This document shows positions 1-13,000 of a stretch of DNA of 64,000 nt, piece by piece. The DNA is from Liolophura sinensis (taxonomy: Eukaryota; Mollusca; Polyplacophora; Chitonida; Chitonidae). The DNA lies in NCBI RefSeq assembly GCF_032854445.1, contig NC_088300.1, forward strand, positions 17,055,570 through 17,119,569. Direction: 5' to 3'. The stretch's first letter is position 1, and every line of letters starts with the position of its first letter. Position numbers and translations under genes: made by a program. Below the pieces are notes generated by a model. That model was not told where the DNA came from. It ran no database searches and worked only from the letters and a program-made list of their open reading frames with translations.

Positions 1-339
1 AGCCATTAGGAAATCATAACTGGGTTTGGTCCACATTGTACATATTTGTCATTTACCAAACTTACGCCTGTCAGACGCGTGGGTATGCCTCCTGATCTAG
101 AAAGTGTAGTTGACAGAGTGGGAGTGGCTTTGAGTCAAGGGTCAAGCTGACAATACCTGATAAACACAGAATCAACATTGCGTCACCTTCCACAAATTGA
201 GAACCTTCATGAATTTTCCATCATTTCCATAGCCTTCTTTAGTTGATCCATAAATAAATAGCAGTCTCCTGAACCGATTAGCTATTGTGATAATGACATG
301 TGATCAGAATGTTGTTATTATTGGCATTGTTTTTCCCAG

Positions 340-3300
340 GGAAGTGTTACGAGCATACAACGTCCCGATGGACTACATCACCACTGCCATCATGATGTGG
401 AACATAGGTGTAGTGGGGATGATTTCTATCCACTGGAAGGCCCCACTACACCTACAGCAAGCCTATCTTATCTTCGTTAGTGCCTTGATGGCTTTGATTT
501 TCATCAAATATTTACCTGACTGGACCACCTGGGTCATGCTCGGTATTATGGTTGTTTGGGGTGAGTACTGTGTAACATTCATTGTAGCCTTAAATGCTAG
601 CGATGGGGCCTTGTGGCCGATCGAATTAGTAAGCCAGCGCAGCGCAATAACCCAGGAGCCTCTCACCAATGCTGTGGCCGTGAGTTCAAGTCCAGCTCAG
701 ACTGGCTTCCTCTTTTGGCCGTACGTGGGACGGTCTTTCAGCAACCTGCGGATGATTGTGACTTTCCCCCGGGCTCTTCCCAATTTCCACTCACCATAAT
801 ATTCTTGAGTACAGCATAAAACATCAATCAAATAAATAAATAAATAAATAAATATTGGCGCATGTTTGAAACAAATACAATGTAATGCTCTCCATGTATG
901 AGGGCCGCTAAGTAGTCATCCTGGGGCCGGTTTCATGAAGCTTACGTAGTGTTAATTCGCCCTTAGCTAAGTGCACTTTATATCTCTACAACATCTGCTG
1001 TAGATAAGTAGTTAAGTGCTTACTTAGCTAAATGAGCTTCATGAAACCAGCCCGTGGACAGTTTATTACAAAGCTTATGGTAATTAATTCACTAAATAAT
1101 TGTTAGTCGGCAAATCTTCCATCTGTTCACTTTATTACAAATTACAATGTTTTTTATGCATGTAATGGAAAAAAATGTTCAAGGTGGAAAATATTTAGCC
1201 ATGGCATATTACCAACGAGTGAATTAAAATTTTAGTATGGCACAATTCACCGTCTTGTGACAGTAATGTAAGTCTAATCCAACGGTGTAACTTTCAGTTT
1301 TATTTTTCGCAAATTATTAAAACTGCCACACAGCCACAAATGAAAGTGTATCCAATATATTTTTTTTTGTTATATTTCAGATTTAGTAGCAGTGCTTTGT
1401 CCAAAGGGTCCCTTGAGAATTTTGGTGGAGACAGCACAGGAAAGAAATGAACAGATATTCCCAGCTCTTATCTACTCATGTGAGTTTTGGGTTTGGTAAA
1501 TAGTGAGTGTAAAATCTACTGTTGTGAGTTTGGTTTAGTAAGAGAGTGTAAAATCTACTGATGTGAGTTGTGGGTTTAGTAAGTAGGGAGTGTAAAACCT
1601 ACTGATGTGAGTTGTGGGTTTAGTAAGTAGGGAGTGTAAAATATACTGATGTGAGTTGTTAATGTGGTAAATAGGGAGTGTAAATGATGTAAGTTGTGGA
1701 TGTGGTAATTACTGAGTGTAAAATCTCATTCTGTAAATTTTGGATGTGGTAAACAAGGGGTATAACATTCTGTTGAATTAGCTTGCATTGGCTACAGAAA
1801 AAAAATTTAAAAGTAAAGTACTTATGCCTTAACCATGCTGAATTTCCCATTGGCAAGTGATATATTCCACTACTGAGGCCATTACTGGTTAACTTTAGGA
1901 CATTAACACTCCTATCTTATCATCTCTCTCTACAAATGGTCTTATAGTTTCCTTAACCCAGACAGGTCTTCCCTCATTTGAAAGTTCATGAATGACTGTT
2001 GTATCATAATTCTTGTTGTTCTCTTCATAGCTGCAGCTACTGTTATGGTATCCACAACAGCTGGAGTTGGTATGGCAGATTCTGCTGATGCAGATGATAA
2101 GAAAAAGAAGAAAAAGAAAAAACAAAAGAAAAATAATCCAGAAGGTATGCAGCTGTCTGAATATAACTATGCAATGTGGTTGCAAGTGCCAGTGTAGTCC
2201 TGGTAGTTATTGGTGCAAGTGTACAGTAGTTGTGCTAGAGTACAAGGTAGTTGGTGGTGCAATCATAATTACCAGAGCCAATGTTGTTACAGGTGCCATA
2301 GTTGCAGGCTGTAACAGAGTTTCTCTGTAACGTATTGTTTCTGCTGCTGTGTTTATATAGTACTAGCCTAGCAGATTCTGTTCTACAAAACACCAGTAAT
2401 ATTGTCTCTGCTTCTGTATTTATACAGTACTAGTCAAACAGATTCTGTTCTACGAAACACTGGTAATATTGTTTCTGTTGTTGTATTTATACAGTACTAG
2501 TCTAGCAGATTGTGTTCTACAATACACCAGTAACATTGTTTCTGCTGCTGTGTTTATACAGTACTAGCCTAGCAGATTCTGTTCTACAATACACCAGTAC
2601 CATTATTTCTACTGCTGTGTTTATACAGTACTAGCCTAGCAGATTCTGTTCTACAATATACTTGTAACATTATTTCTGCTGCTGTGTTGATACAGTACTA
2701 GTTTAGCAGATTCTGTTGTACAATACATCAGTAACATTATGTCTGCTGCTGTGTTTATACAGTACTAGCCTAGGAGATTCTGTTGTACAATACATCAGTA
2801 ACATTGTTTCTGCTGCTGTGTTTATACAGGAGCAAGTGGCAATGAGATGGCCAGTGAAGAGAATTACGGGGGTTTCAGGGATTGGGACGGGGAAGAGAGG
2901 AGTGCCAGGCGGTCTGAGCTGCAGAGCTCCACCAACAGCACAGACTCCACCAGGGCACGCACAGCCCAGCAGGCCCTGGGCAACCGTGAGAATGGCCCCA
3001 CCCAAGACAGAGATGCTCCAGAGGGGGCTTCACGACAAACTGCAACACGACAAGTCTCAGAGGATGATGATGAGGAACGTACGTCAACTTAGCTTAGAAA
3101 TTTTTTAGTTGTTACAATATGGTGGTTGCAGGTTTTATACATGAATGTTACCTCTGCTATAAACCTTTGTAAACCACTTTAATAGAATTGTCCATACACA
3201 GTATTTATTTATTTATTTATTTATTTGATTGTTGTTTAATGCCATACTCAATAAGTTTTCACTTGTAGGATGGTGGTCTTATGAGTTGTGGTAACACATT

Positions 3301-4014
3301 AGCAAACTACTGACCAGGTTTTAATATCACACATGGGTGAAATGGTGTGACATACAGATTTGCACATCATTAGACTGTGCAAACAGGCTTCTGATTGTCA
3401 ATACTTTAGTGCAATGATACACCATAGCCTCTTCATACATGTAGTTGTAAAACTACTAAAGAATGAGGAGTATGATAGTATGATATGAACAGTGCAATAT
3501 ATTTTGTTGCATTTTAAGGACATTGAACACTGTAATGTCAGTTCTTGTATCTCACTGTTACCTTAGGTGGAGTTAAACTTGGACTTGGAGACTTCATTTT
3601 CTACAGTGTTCTAGTGGGAAAGGCTTCATCAAATGGAGACTGGAACACAACATTGGCATGCTTTGTTGCCATACTCATTGTAAGTTACATAATACTTTCT
3701 TTCCAATGAAAATAAGTTAATGATTTTTTTTGTTAAATTTAATTTACGTCTAATTGTTGTTTGTGGATAAGTTCTTGCAAGAAAGATAAAAACCCTTGTC
3801 ATTCTATTTGAGCTCAGATGTCTAGTTATTTTATACTATGACTATCCCTTCATTTCAGGGTTTGTGTTTTACTCTCCTGTTGCTGGCCATCTTCAGGAAG
3901 GCTCTGCCAGCCCTGCCTATTTCCATCACATTCGGACTGGTGTTTAACTTTGCCACCAGTGAGTTGGTCCGTCCCTTCATGGACAGCCTTGCTGGAGAGC
4001 AGGTGTATGTCTAG
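340..4014 (+). CDS. PSEN: Presenilin, catalytic subunit of gamma-secretase (3' part)
   Basis: Aspartyl intramembrane protease that cleaves Notch, APP and other type I membrane stubs within the gamma-secretase complex (ER to plasma membrane). Exons I place: 340-560, 1381-1479, 2037-2144, 2830-3078, 3567-3679, 3859-4014 (TAG). All have AG/GT borders and matching phase, and together encode the last 314 residues, starting near human PSEN1 residue 184. The first catalytic Asp is in VVWDLVAVL, split over exons 340-560 and 1381-1479; many invertebrates have Trp here where vertebrates have Tyr. The second is in [10 protein letters not shown] (exon 3567), followed by ALPALPIS, the PAL motif. The poorly conserved cytosolic loop (exons 2037 and 2830) carries a poly-lysine run and an acidic Ser/Thr-rich stretch. 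Acceptors at 2037 and 2031 are both usable in frame; 2037 fits the family better. TM1-TM3 and the 5' exons lie beyond the window edge. Converges with AK7. Confidence 0.96.
604..853 (+). mobile_element. tRNA-derived SINE, near full length
   Basis: Lies 43 bp after the donor of presenilin exon 340-560. The head carries an A-box-like stretch and GTTCAAGTCC (B box). The body has the family's typical CCCCCGGGCTC and ATATTCTTGAGTAC segments, and the tail is AATAAATAAATA. This is the reference + strand copy of the commonest SINE in the window. Confidence 0.8.
923..1053. mobile_element. Fold-back MITE-like element
   Basis: The ends are inverted repeats: GGGCCGGTTTCATGAAGCTTA at the left is mirrored by GCTTCATGAAACCAGCCC at the right, and CTTAGCTAAG-type palindromes lie inside. 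It is about 130 bp long with no coding capacity. Related copies lie at 23126-23264 and, decayed, at about 5890-6010. Confidence 0.65.
1480..1775 (+). repeat. 45-bp minisatellite copying the adjacent 5' splice site
   Basis: About seven imperfect units begin exactly at the donor of presenilin exon 1381-1479 (CTCAT|GTGAGTTTTGGG). Each unit restarts with a donor-like ATGTGAGTTGTGGG, and some also contain AGTAAGTAGG, a second donor-like match. Units start near 1480, 1524, 1562, 1607, 1652, 1687 and 1731 and decay towards the right end. Confidence 0.8.
2320..2829 (+). repeat. 67-bp minisatellite copying the next 3' splice site
   Basis: About eight units, each containing GCTGCTGTGTTTATACAG, then TACTAGCCTAGCAGATTCTG. 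The last unit's TTTATACAG is the authentic acceptor of presenilin exon 2830-3078. The array therefore ends at the exon border and every unit repeats the acceptor. Confidence 0.82.
3203..3290 (-). mobile_element. SINE fragment, 3' end
   Basis: A (TTTA)n run followed by GATTGTTGTTTAATGCCATACTCAA, the reverse complement of the SINE tail. Only this end is recognisable; it lies in the presenilin intron before exon 3567. Confidence 0.55.
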
Positions 4015-7000
4015 CATCAGCTTTATGAGGGTGCCTAACCATTGTGAATGGACAGCTGCAGGCATTCACAAAAAAGTTTTTGTTGTTACATTCTTCTTGA
4101 TACTGACTTAATACCAGGCCAAAGGCTCTTCTAATATGTTTTTCAGGGGAAATAGTTCTTGACACAAGAGCACGGTGCGAAGTTCTGTATTAATGTGGGC
4201 GTAATGATTATCATTCTCATAGCAGAGCAACGGAAGTATTCCTCACTCACGTAAATCCATTCTCTGAGTGTACATGTATCTACAGGGGTCTTGCCTGTGA
4301 AGAACTGTGCTGTATGAATTACCAATGGAATCAAGAAATAAATTTATTGATCTGCGAAATACAGTATGATGTACATGTATATGTATATGTATGTATATAT
4401 ATATATATATATATATATACGTGAACTCATAGATCAGGAGAATGAAATTAATCCTAAATAGAGCAGCAGAAACCACTAAACAGAATCATTGTTAGAGCAG
4501 TGTGAATCAGTAGTTTATTTCAAGGACTACTACGTCTCAGGTCAGCAAACTTAGCTGTTACTGCTCCACATTCCTCTTGACAGGTTGTCATGGTTGGAAT
4601 CCTAAAACATCCTGTGTACATATTACTAGTACCATAGCCTGTTACAACCTATATGGCCTATGCAGATAGGCTGTGATCATTTAACAGATTACTTGTATCT
4701 AGAGCTCTTTATCCATTATCCAAAACTTCATGTACTTATACCACTAATATTTGCAGATTATGCATTTGAATATTAACAACAACAACAAAAAGAAGTTATT
4801 ACCACAACTTAAATATTGAAATAGTTTATTTTCTATACATTTATGTTTGAATTATTTCATTCTTTGATGTGCAGTGGCTGTAATTAGACTAGGCAGGGAA
4901 TATATGTGATATTTGCAAGGGCTGAGTTAACATAGTGATTTCAGATCACCAGGGTTAACAAAATATGAGATCGATGAATAAAATTATTTATTACCTTTAA
5001 CCTCTCATTTCATTATTAGATAACAGCTGTTAATGAAGTGTTGTTGCTGTGCAACTCAACAGTTTTTTGTGGTGTTAGCCTTAGTTGTGTAATTAAATCA
5101 TCATGTATCTGCAGGAAGTTTTTTTTTTTTTTTATCATGTTCTCAAGAATTACTTTTAATATGTGGTAATACTTACAGAGGAGTCAAGTATATGAGAAAG
5201 TAGGATTAGCCTACAAAGTAAGACTTGCTAAAAATCAGTTTTAAAATAAACACTATTGTTAGTGGCGATATTTTTTGCATTAGTGTGTCAGTGTTGTGAA
5301 GGAGGCAGTTTTGAGGACTTTTTCATAGTGTGTAGTGTGTGAAATTCTATTAACTTACTCTGTCTGAATATATTAATGTAAAATGCTACATCCTATGTTA
5401 CCTGGATTGTAATGGTCTGGAAAGGAATGCCTGTATATTTGATAAATCAACTTTATTGTACCCTATAAACATCTTTAACGGGAACTCTCATAATAGTGTG
5501 TGCAGCAGTATTTGCCTATGCCCAACAGGTGTATTTGGTCATTACTTGGGTAGAGCCAGAGCAGAGCCTTTTATGTAATGAGCCCCTTACCCCTTTGTGT
5601 GAAAAATGCGGAACAGCAGCATCACAGCATGTGCATTATTTTATAGGATTTAATTGTGGGAGGTACTTCGTTAGAATGATAGCATTTATAATACAATAAA
5701 AATGCTATACAATAATAGCATTTGCTGCCCCTTCTCCCTCCCACCAAAAATGAAGACATCAGGACGGCATAAGCAGTTTCTCATCATCACCATTCTGAGA
5801 CTTCCTAATTAAAGTTCTGAAACCCTTGTGTAATAAAAATAATACATTTTCTTTTCCCAGAAAGTGTCTTGTTAAATGTTGAGAACGTTCCAGAACCGGT
5901 TGCATAAAGAGTACTTTATTTAATAGTGTTAAGTAGCCCTTAATAGCTAAGTGCACATCATATTTCTCGAACATACCTTGTCATGGTAGTTAAATGCACT
6001 TTGTGAAATTAGGCACAGGTATCTTAAGAAGTCTTCAGTGATACCACACTATAAAGATGGAGCAATGAGACCATCAAGTGGTCAGAACACATTTTTCTTA
6101 CAACCAAAAATACATTGATACTCCATCATACCCCAAATAGCCAACCAACCAACATTTGCTCAAGCACTTGGTAATCTAGGTACTTTCATGTGGACATGTG
6201 CTTTGACCTTGCTTAAAGGTAATCGTTTTGGAGATCAATTGAATGTGTGGAGAGATCTATGAAGAATTCTTTGTACAATAACAAAGCTACTGAGAAGCAA
6301 CATCACCAGGGGAGACAAATCTAGCAGCTTTGGTCAGAAGTCCGACCCAGGTAGACACTACTACAGTATGTCACAGATAAGAATACAAAGTCCTTGGGTA
6401 CGATTTAAAACAAATACGAAAATTTATTCTGTAATATACAAATATTTACAACGGGAAAGTCAATCATGTGTACTAACAACAGCTAGATGAAACAGAAACA
6501 TTCTTCCTAGCAAACAATTTGCCTGCATTTGGTATATCACAGCCCATTATAAACTGAAAATGTAGATTCTGTTCAAACCCTGAAGACTGGACTGTATGTA
6601 ACAATGACGAGACGATGTTGACGAAGCATCTTAGTCTATCTGTGGGTTGTTCTGGAACAAGAACTCAGCCTGGGGAATATAAAGATGACCAGATTTGTTA
6701 TGTGGAACAGGATGTACTACATTTTACAAACTGCATTTATATAACTGCATCCAGCTCTGACTAAAAAAGATTTTGTATCCTTGGCAACAGTGCCAATTAA
6801 GAATGGGAAAACTTCCCACATATGAGCTTTGTACCATTTTTTTTAAGTCAAATTATGCACATGTAGCAATTTATATCCTATCATCATCTACCATATTAAA
6901 CCAGTGCACAACAGCAATTTAGTTACAGACAAGACAAATGGCCTACACCCAATTTATTTGTACAAAAGGCTCATCTTGAAAACCCAAGCACATTAAGCTA

Positions 7001-7031
7001 TTAAAGGGGATGCCAAATTTTGTCATAATAA
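4015..7031. other. Convergent intergenic region between presenilin and AK7
   Basis: No gene seen. AATAAA at 4335-4340 is a plausible presenilin polyadenylation signal. On the other strand, the TTTATT at 6953-6958 reads AATAAA about 75 bp past the AK7 stop. A (TA)n run lies near 4388-4420, and a decayed copy of the fold-back element at about 5890-6010. ORFs here are short and resemble nothing I know. Confidence 0.6.
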
Positions 7032-10000
7032 CTAATTAGCTACAGTGATATCGTGTGAAGTGCAGCTTGAGGTACTAACCAGATAATCAATGGGGTCTGT
7101 TGGTCGTGTTTTGGAGCAGTCTATCAGGCCCTGGGTCAGGGTGGGCATGACGTGTTTCATCAGGTAATTTCTCAGAGGAATGGACTGAGCCTCCAGCAAC
7201 TCATACTCCTCCCTTCTTACCTCATCCAGGCGTGCAGTCTGAAATGCAACAACAACGATCAGTGCCTGAAGTGACAAAAATCTCCTATTACAACAATTCC
7301 ACAGACTTCCAGGCAACATGGTAGCTATGCTGCTTACTTCAAATCTTCAACCTTTTCAACCACTAAAGCACTTTAAGCATACAATTATTATCAAAATGAT
7401 GCATTTGTCATTAAAGATGCAAGCTTCATAAAACTGAGCAAATCAGTTCTCTACACCCCATCGCTCTTTCAGAATGTTTCAAAATATTGCTTGCAGAGGC
7501 CATGGAAAAGGTTGAAGAATTTAGGTGCGTAAACCCTTTCCAACTCCCACTGTGTGTGGGGGGTCTTGCTAACAATAAGCAGTCAACAACACTAGGACAG
7601 ACATTGTACAGTCTAATGTTGAAGACCAGATGTCTTGCACCTAACTGGTGTGCATACCTGTATAGGTCACAAATGGGAAAGTTCACTGATAATTTGTTAA
7701 ATATTAGCAGTTCACCACACTCCAGTTTCCTCCATAAAACTGACTGCCATTACATAAGTTACCAATTCCTGATTATCATGTTAAACAATGATGAAATAAA
7801 TAAACTTGTGTAAATCCTGGAAATTGGATTGAATGTTTTGACCCTGGACAAGACTTGCCAACATGCTGTGTGCATAAAATTGAAACTAAAAAGACACTTT
7901 GTCATTGTCCCAAGGTTTAACACATTGGCTACCACAATGACAGCGACGCTAACCCATTCCTCCTGTTTCCTCTTAGTCTCCTGAGCCTCTTCAGCCTCTT
8001 TACGCTCACGCTCTGCCTTCTCCTCAGCCTCCTTCTTTAACCGGGCCTCCTCCTCTAGCCTGCGCTGCTCCTCCCTTTCCTCCTGGGTTAACCCTACAAC
8101 ACAGAAAACAACACTCGCTCAGGCTACATCAATTTGAACATGAGTTGTTTCTCCCACAATGCAATATGCAGTTTTCACCAATGACATTCCAGTACAAAAA
8201 AAATTATTGCTTCACAGCATGATAAGGTTACTTGCTGGCATTATGCAGCAGTATATCCTGTTTAAGCCAAAATACACACACAATATAATTATGTTTAGAA
8301 TATTTATTTGACATCAAAATCCACATAGGAACACAACTGAGAAGATTAATCTAGTCCTGTTTGATTAGTTTTATATATATTCTATATACCACCTGATGTT
8401 AAAACTTCCATATTCAGGCTACTGATTTGTAGTAAGCAGTATCCGAGTATTCACAAAATTTAGCACAAACACTATTTTCATAGTTTGCTACTGTACTGAA
8501 AATGAGACCTATCTCTATGTACTCGAACCACTCACCTTTACCAAAAGTGGAAATTGCGGCGTGATATTCAATATTTATGTTGCAAAAAATAATAAAAATG
8601 TGGACTTCTCTTGCTTTGCACTCTGTCTAGCGTCATGACAGGACAACTCTTATTTGTGACGTACTCACCATAGTTCCTGGGTTGTCCCAGCATCTTCTTT
8701 ACCTTCTCCACAGTATCCCTCATCATTGGGGAGCTGTCCTGGGAAATATCTAGGAAAGAAAATTGGGAGTAGATGATTAGCCTTGTTGGTGTGAAGAAAG
8801 CATACCTGTTTGAGACAATACTGACTCTTTTATATGGATACCAAAAATTTATTGTTAATTAATTAACCATGCACAAGAAAAAACCTTTTATGTTCCTTAG
8901 CTCAATGGCAGTTAGATTAATATTGTATATATTGCCAATTAGTACTGATAGGAAGATACAATTGGTCAAACAGTGCCAGATTCCAGTACCAGCCTGGATT
9001 TCAACAGTGCTTATAACGTGCATATCTAAAATTCATCTGTTAACTAAGAGTTCCTTACTTGGATGCCTTTATGAAATATCAGGTAAATTTAGTAATAACT
9101 CACCTATCTTGTCCGGGTGTATCTCAAGCTCATCAAAGTAGATAAGGACAGTCTCGTCATCAGGGTTACAGGCCCTGAACTCAGCTAGCCGACGTGTCAG
9201 CCCCTCCTCTGTGTTGTGAGTCCCTGCCACTGTGCTCTCAGGCAGGTTCATCACCCTCTGCCTCAGGAACTCGTCTGAAGCCTCAAATGACACTACCACC
9301 TCAGGCATAATGGCCTTGTCATAGTTACCTTCCTTGCTGGTGTCCTCCACCTCATCCTCTTCTTCCTCTGAAAACAGCAATGTTATATGTCTGATGTGTG
9401 AAATACTATATCAGCCCTAAAATTCGTCCACAAAAGTCATTTTTTGGAGGCAAATACAATCATAAAAATATTACTTTTGGTGCTTAAACTTATATTTTTC
9501 CAGTGCGATGTCATACTCTTGAATGTTGCATGAAACATGTACCGTACCTGTCTAATAATAACTGACTTTATCAGACAAGCACAAATAACGTGATGCGATT
9601 GCGATATTTATTTGTGCAATGATCATTAGGTGTGCACTAATAATTATTGTGTCCTGATGATTATGAGTGAGATGATAATTATGTGTCCTTAATGATTATG
9701 TCCGGTACCATGAAACATATTAAAGCAGTACAAAATGCACCCCATGGAGTGGTCAACAAGAAGGGCATTTGCTATTATACATGAGACTTACTAGAGAAGA
9801 GCTCTTTGGCCTGTGCTATGGTTTTTGGGAAACCATCCAGGATAAAGCCTTGGTTCTGACAAGGCATGGAGTGAAGTTTCTCATTTAGGAAGCGAATGAC
9901 ATGGACATCATCGATCCGTCCAGTATTAGGATCTTTGTCCTCATTGATCTGCTCTAACAACTCCTGCGCCTCCTGAGCTTTTCCGTCATCTTCTTCTTCC

Positions 10001-13000
10001 GTGTCTTCCTCATCAGCACGGTTTGCTAAAATTTCCTGTATAGCAGATTGTTAACTGTTAATTATCATGCACTTCTAAGATTGGTACACACAAGAATGAT
10101 TTGATCTGATTCAAATGAATTTTGTTACTATAGCACAGAACAATCACTGGTAAAATATAAGCATGCTGTGTACAGGTGAAACATGTAAATCTGCCGAGCC
10201 CTTTTGGTTACGGCTTTGCTGTATTTGATCTTCCCTCAACTCGAGAGGTTGCATGTATAAAATCCACCTCCAGCTCTCTTTGCTGTAGCTTACATCGGGA
10301 GGGTTGCCATGCATTGTGGGTTTGTCTGGTCTCCACAGAGTTTGCCTGAATTACCATCAATAATCATAGAAGTAAAATCTGCTAAAGTAGAATGTTAAAC
10401 CCAACAATGACACGAATATATAAAATAGATGATCTGATATGAATTAATTTCTTTAACTATAAAACCTTTTCATCATAATGGCTACACCCATCATAATGGC
10501 AACAAAAACTGATTGGCTCTTTTAGGCAAGAGGAGCACATGCTTTATTGTGAATCTGTCAATCAATGTACATGTCATAATGCCACACATGGTGCATGGTT
10601 TCACCGGCTACACCAAAAATGTGTTTATGCACGTGAAGACTTTTTACATACTCACATTTAGAACTGAATTGGCTGATAACATACAACCAGAAACCAATTT
10701 GTTGTGTAAGACGAAGCTGAAATATTTCTTCAGAAAGAAGTTAAATTCTTAAGTCTGCTGAGCTAAGTGACTGACCAGTTTCTCCATTGCCTCTGTGATG
10801 ACATCTTTGAGATGGATATGGTGAAGTTTGTAATGGTCACACAGTTGTTTGGCCACAGTGGACTTCCCAGAGGCAGGTGGGCCTAGTATACATGCTCTCA
10901 GAGGCTGCAAACAAGAGAATAACAATGTTTTTCCTCACTGATACAACATAATAGTCCACATACTATACCATGTACATGTAAATGAATGAATATTTAATAT
11001 GGTCTATAAATTGTATTTTTAGAGGCAAATACATTGTAAATGTCACAAAATGTTACTTTTGTTGCTGAAACTTAAGATTTTTCCACTGGGATATCATCCT
11101 ACTTTACCAACCTAAAAAGATGTTTTTAAGATCAGTAGAACTTAGCAGAAATTAGTAGAACTCTTGGGCAAAGTCATGCAACTGATATATGGGCAACATT
11201 TTAGGTCATTTAACATAATATAAATAAAGTGTGGAGGTATAAATTATGGATGATGGCTTTATCCATACTTCTGCATGCTGTTTTACAGCTTAAAACGTAA
11301 TGCTTTGCATTTCAGATTGATCATCGATGTAACACACAAGTCTTACAATAAATGACCCCTTTTGTTACAATCTAGATTACTCAAACACCTTAAAATATAT
11401 ACAAGCATATACAGTACACGTCCATTTTAACCCATCAGTTTCAAGAAACTGTTCTGTACTAATAGGCACCTAATATAATTTTCCTCTCAATTTAACTAGT
11501 TTAGACTTTATTTCTAGAAATACTGGAAAGGTAAAACATGAAGTCAATCATATTTAGCATTATCCAAAAAATGAACAGTTAGTTCTAAATCAGTCCTTTA
11601 AGAGAGGATGCCAGGATGAGCAAAGTGATGAAATTACCCTTAGTAAATAAGATATAAATGAAGAACATGTTTGTGAGCACTGACCAGTAAACTTCTGGTA
11701 GCTTTATACTCCTTGACGATTTCAGTGATGTTCTCCACAAGACCAGCCTCAGACGCCCACTGTATCCTCATGTTCTCTTTCACGTTGACAGCGTCCATGC
11801 GCAGGTCCACCAGCAACATGTCAAAATCTGCTTGCTGAACACAAAGGAGAGAAAACAGCTTTGAAATCATTTATCACCTGAGTACCTTATAATTTAAAGA
11901 TAGAAATTAAATTTATTTGTGAACATATACAATATACATCTGTGAAATACTTCTGTACAAAAAAAAAACAAACAAATAATACAGAAAACATGCTATAAAA
12001 TGAATACTGGTATATGATCATGATTACCATACCTCAATATCTTTACAAAGAAGAGCCTCTTCTTTGGTGATCTGTTTAATCTTCCCTGTACCCAGTGTTC
12101 CACTGACAGCCTGTGAACAGAAATATTATAAAAGATAGAGAACTATCCATATAAGATAGCATTGTATTTCCAGTACACACTACACTGCATATGATTTAAG
12201 CAAAGTCTACGTTATGTACCTTGTCCATCTTACTACAGCTGTCACATGTCAGACGTTTTCATTTAGCTTTACATACAATGCATTGAAACAACATTGTTAC
12301 CTTTACAATTTCTTCAAGGGTATTGTTAGCATCATCCTTTGCCACCAAGTATCGAACTTTAGGCCGACTATCTGCAATATTCTGTACAACACTGACAAAA
12401 GAAAGAAAGAAACAGAATTTAACATATTTAATCAAATATAACAACCTTATTGTGTGATGTATAAATTCCATAAAATGAAATCCTTAATAATACCCCCCAA
12501 AATTATGCCCCATCCAAACCAACACTACACACAAAAACACAAACCAAACAAAATGAAATAAAAAAGCAAACTGGTATATGTAATAAATGTTGGCTATTAG
12601 ATTTATTAAACCATATCCCATGTCCTTCCCTCATATTTTATATTCACAACTGTAACATTTAAGATGTTAAGAAATTTATAAACTCACGCTGCCAAGTCCC
12701 TAATGTGGATGGTTGGCACGACATTAAATCCATCTCCAAAACACTGAAGCTCTGGGGCATTGTGCCATGCCGCCTGAAAAAGACAAGGAATCGAATGAGT
12801 CACTGATTATTGAATAGTTCAGAAACCTATCAACATGTATTTTCCACGTGACAAATAAATTAATCTAAACATTCCTTTTCTATAAATAATCTCTTTACTT
12901 TTTATCACTGTGCATATTATGCATTTTACATCATCTAAACAGATAATAATTTTTTGCCAAATAAATCTTATTTAAAGGGTGAACTCTTATAAAAAATAAA

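Noticed and set aside
287-799. Single 170-codon ORF from 287
   Set aside because: Only 340-560 is exon; the rest is intron and a SINE read through the donor at 560.
2703-3108. Other-frame ORFs over presenilin exon 2830-3078
   Set aside because: Shadows of the real exon; the presenilin frame keeps phase with both neighbours.
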